A stretch of 64,000 nt of DNA. Source: JBKDZP01 sp047971315. GTDB taxonomy: Bacteria; Bacillota_I; Bacilli_A; RF39; UBA660. Location of the stretch: assembly GCA_047971315.1 (NCBI GenBank), contig JBKDZP010000008.1, positions 70,608-134,607 on the forward strand, written 5' to 3'. Positions 62,422-64,000 of the stretch are shown in pieces; within the stretch, counting starts at the first letter, position 1; each line of letters begins with the position of its first letter. The notes under the pieces were generated by a model. It was not told the origin of the DNA and made no database searches. It was given only the letters and a program-made list of their open reading frames with translations. Both the position numbers and the translations under genes were made by a program.

Positions 62422-63287
62422 AAAAAAAGGGTTTATTGAGTTTTATGTTTTTATTAATAATTTCAAGTTTTGGAACTGGGTGTATTAAAAGAGATACTCT
62501 AGAAGATATTACTATTTATACTACATCATATCCAATTGAATATATAACAAGTATTTTATATGGTGAACATAGTTCAATTTATAGTATTTATCCAAACGGA
62601 ATTGAAAATAACAATTATCAATTAAATGAAATTCAAATTAAAGAATATAGTAAAACTGATATGTATGTTTTTAATGGTTTAAGCAGCGAGAAAGATTATT
62701 TGACTTCTATGATTAAGTATAACAATGATTTAATGATTATAGATGCTACAAATACTATGGAATACACTTATTCTGAAGAAGAATTATGGTTAGATCCTTC
62801 TAATTTCTTAATGATGGCACTAAACATTAAAAATGGATTAACTGAGTATATTACAAATCATTATTTAAAGGAAGAAATAAATGAAAACTACAATAATATA
62901 AAAATAGAAATTTCTAATATTGATGCTAATTTAAAATTACTTAGTGAAAATGTTTCAAGTACAACTATTGTTGTTGATAATAATGTATTTAAATATTTAG
63001 AAAAATATGGATTTACAATTATCTCACTAGATGAAAAAACAGTTACAAATAAAATAATAGCTGATGTAAATAATTTAATTAGCAGTGGTAAAATAAAATA
63101 TATTTTTACTATTGATAAAGATAACTTAAATGATGATGTTCAAGATTTAATTGATTCTACTAATATTCAAATATTAGAATTTGATAAAATATCAAATTTA
63201 ACTGATGAACAAAGATCAAATAAAGAAACTTATATTTCAATATTAAACAATAATATTAATTTAATTAAAACAGAATTATACGATTAA
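62418..63287 (+). CDS. ZnuA-like metal-binding lipoprotein lacking the usual histidines
   Basis: A 289-residue extracytoplasmic solute-binding protein of cluster A-I (zinc/manganese uptake). The lipoprotein signal ends in SSFGTGC. The fold pattern is clear: TIYTTSYPIEYITSILYGEH, then YPNGIENNNYQLNEIQIKEY, WLDPSNFLMMALNI, and VFKYLEKYGFTIIS. The three histidines that bind metal in this family are replaced: DxHxW reads EELWLDP, the PGxxPHxY site reads NGIENNNY, and HxAFxYL reads NNVFKYL. AAGGAAAAG precedes the ATG. No ABC transporter gene is in the window. It may bind another ligand or have lost transport function. Confidence 0.75.
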   Translation: MKKKGLLSFMFLLIISSFGTGCIKRDTLEDITIYTTSYPIEYITSILYGEHSSIYSIYPNGIENNNYQLNEIQIKEYSKTDMYVFNGLSSEKDYLTSMIKYNNDLMIIDATNTMEYTYSEEELWLDPSNFLMMALNIKNGLTEYITNHYLKEEINENYNNIKIEISNIDANLKLLSENVSSTTIVVDNNVFKYLEKYGFTIISLDEKTVTNKIIADVNNLISSGKIKYIFTIDKDNLNDDVQDLIDSTNIQILEFDKISNLTDEQRSNKETYISILNNNINLIKTELYD

Positions 63288-63315
63288 AAAGAATAGTTTA
63301 TAAAACTATTCTTTT
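63287..63315. terminator. Bidirectional terminator
   Basis: AAAAGAATAGTTT / AAACTATTCTTTT perfect stem with a short loop, between the lipoprotein gene and the HD-GYP remnant. Confidence 0.8.
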
Positions 63316-63321
63316 AATTTA

Positions 63322-64000
63322 CTATTTTAATTTTCTAGTATTTAGATTTTGAATAAACTCTTCATCTGTATTTATACCAGTAATTAAAATATTGTAATTT
63401 GAATTACTTAAATCTATTATTTCAATATTACCAGTAATTGTTCTAATAACCGGTCTAGTAGGAAATTTATCTGTTTGTTTAATTACAATTCCAAGTCTTC
63501 CATCTGATAAATCAACTGTAGTTCCAAGGGGATATAAATTAACATATTTTTTAAATATATTTACATGTTTTTCACTAAATAAAGTACCACAATTTGCCAT
63601 TAAATATTCTAAGGCATCTAAATTATTGGATTTAATTCTTTCTTTATCATATGCATCAGCAATATGAATTATTTTAGAAAATTCATGGATTGGTAAATTA
63701 TTAATTATTGGAAAACCAGTTCCATCTTCATTTACATGATGCTGTAATATAGCTGTCTTTGTAGAATTTGATAAAATATTGTTTTTCTCAATCATATTAT
63801 ATCCATATAATGGATGCATTTCTTCGTTATATTTTTTAAAATCACTATTTTTAAATATTATTTTATCCATTATATCGCCTTCAGTGCACATTTTACAAAT
63901 ATAATGAAAAATTGATCAAAGTGCTAAAGCATTTATGTCATTTTATTCCATTCCTTCTGAAATTCACATTATAATTGCAATCTCTGTTAAAGAAAATTGA
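63322..64000 (-). pseudogene. Decayed HD-GYP phosphodiesterase-like gene (runs off the window)
   Basis: The intact part (63322-63891) encodes the second half of an HD-GYP domain: HPLYGYNMI, AILQHHVNEDGTGFP and ADAYDKE, then about 75 residues of tail. Upstream, in frame, the sequence continues as SIFHYICKMCTEGDI, where an HD-GYP reads LLHDIGK. The Asp of the HD pair and the Gly are lost (HYICK), and the frame has TAA or TGA stops at three places beyond. HD-GYP domains hydrolyse cyclic di-GMP or related signals. Not functional as such; the shortened frame could still be translated. Confidence 0.65.

Overview
The window is very AT-rich, densely coded and mostly read from the minus strand. It has a Gram-positive gene complement: murG, murC, PrkC/PrpC with PASTA repeats, RsgA, RNase HIII, CvpA, YidD, RecD2, a CpsB/CpsCD capsule-control pair and Smr. 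The genetic code is standard: TGG encodes Trp and TGA is a true stop, as in the ATGA overlaps of rlmN, prpC and prkC. This points to an AT-rich member of the Bacillota, probably an uncultured host-associated lineage. No species can be named from the sequence alone. There is no rRNA, CRISPR array or intact prophage.

Layout. 1-1035: the 5' part of murG. 1131-8447: a surface block with a pilin-like glycine-rich protein, a membrane protein, a decayed pilin/FGE-fold gene with a strikingly GC-rich 3' end, a membrane-anchored Ig-like (possibly cohesin) protein and a dockerin-bearing glucosaminidase. 8578-9912: a hybrid histidine kinase. 10149-22331: housekeeping genes (pgsA, recD2, mtaB, rsmE, trxA, cvpA, rnhC, murC, a zinc protease, cysS) plus a lone Flp-type pilin. 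22511-22681: two tRNA genes, followed by a dead mazG.

23127-29095: surface proteins (PL14-like lyase, a large coiled-coil membrane protein, a Trp/Thr-rich ectodomain protein). 29415-33860: smr, a PfkB kinase, and a CpsB phosphatase, CpsCD tyrosine kinase and glycosyltransferase module. 34613-35739: a dead IS21-type element next to a broken phosphodiesterase. 35866-38652: a large hybrid kinase with two receivers and an Hpt domain. 38764-42468: an unusual pair, HAD-PlsC acyltransferase and pseudo-HAD acyl-adenylate ligase. 42469-45715: a gene graveyard with fragments of an aldo/keto reductase, CYTH protein, P-loop protein, UmuC, adenine methylase and XRE regulator.

45924-63287: a conserved housekeeping block: ppdK, xerC/D, topA, a three-gene split 2-hydroxyacyl-CoA dehydratase activator set, rpe-rsgA-prkC-prpC-rlmN, rnc, yidD and a ZnuA-like lipoprotein lacking the usual histidines. 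The window ends in a decayed HD-GYP gene.

The most interesting items are: the decayed pilin/FGE gene, whose 3' end looks like the variable repeat of a diversity-generating retroelement; the dockerin hydrolase with its possible cohesin anchor; and the paired HAD fusions to lipid enzymes. Promoters and terminators were read by eye from consensus boxes and hairpins.
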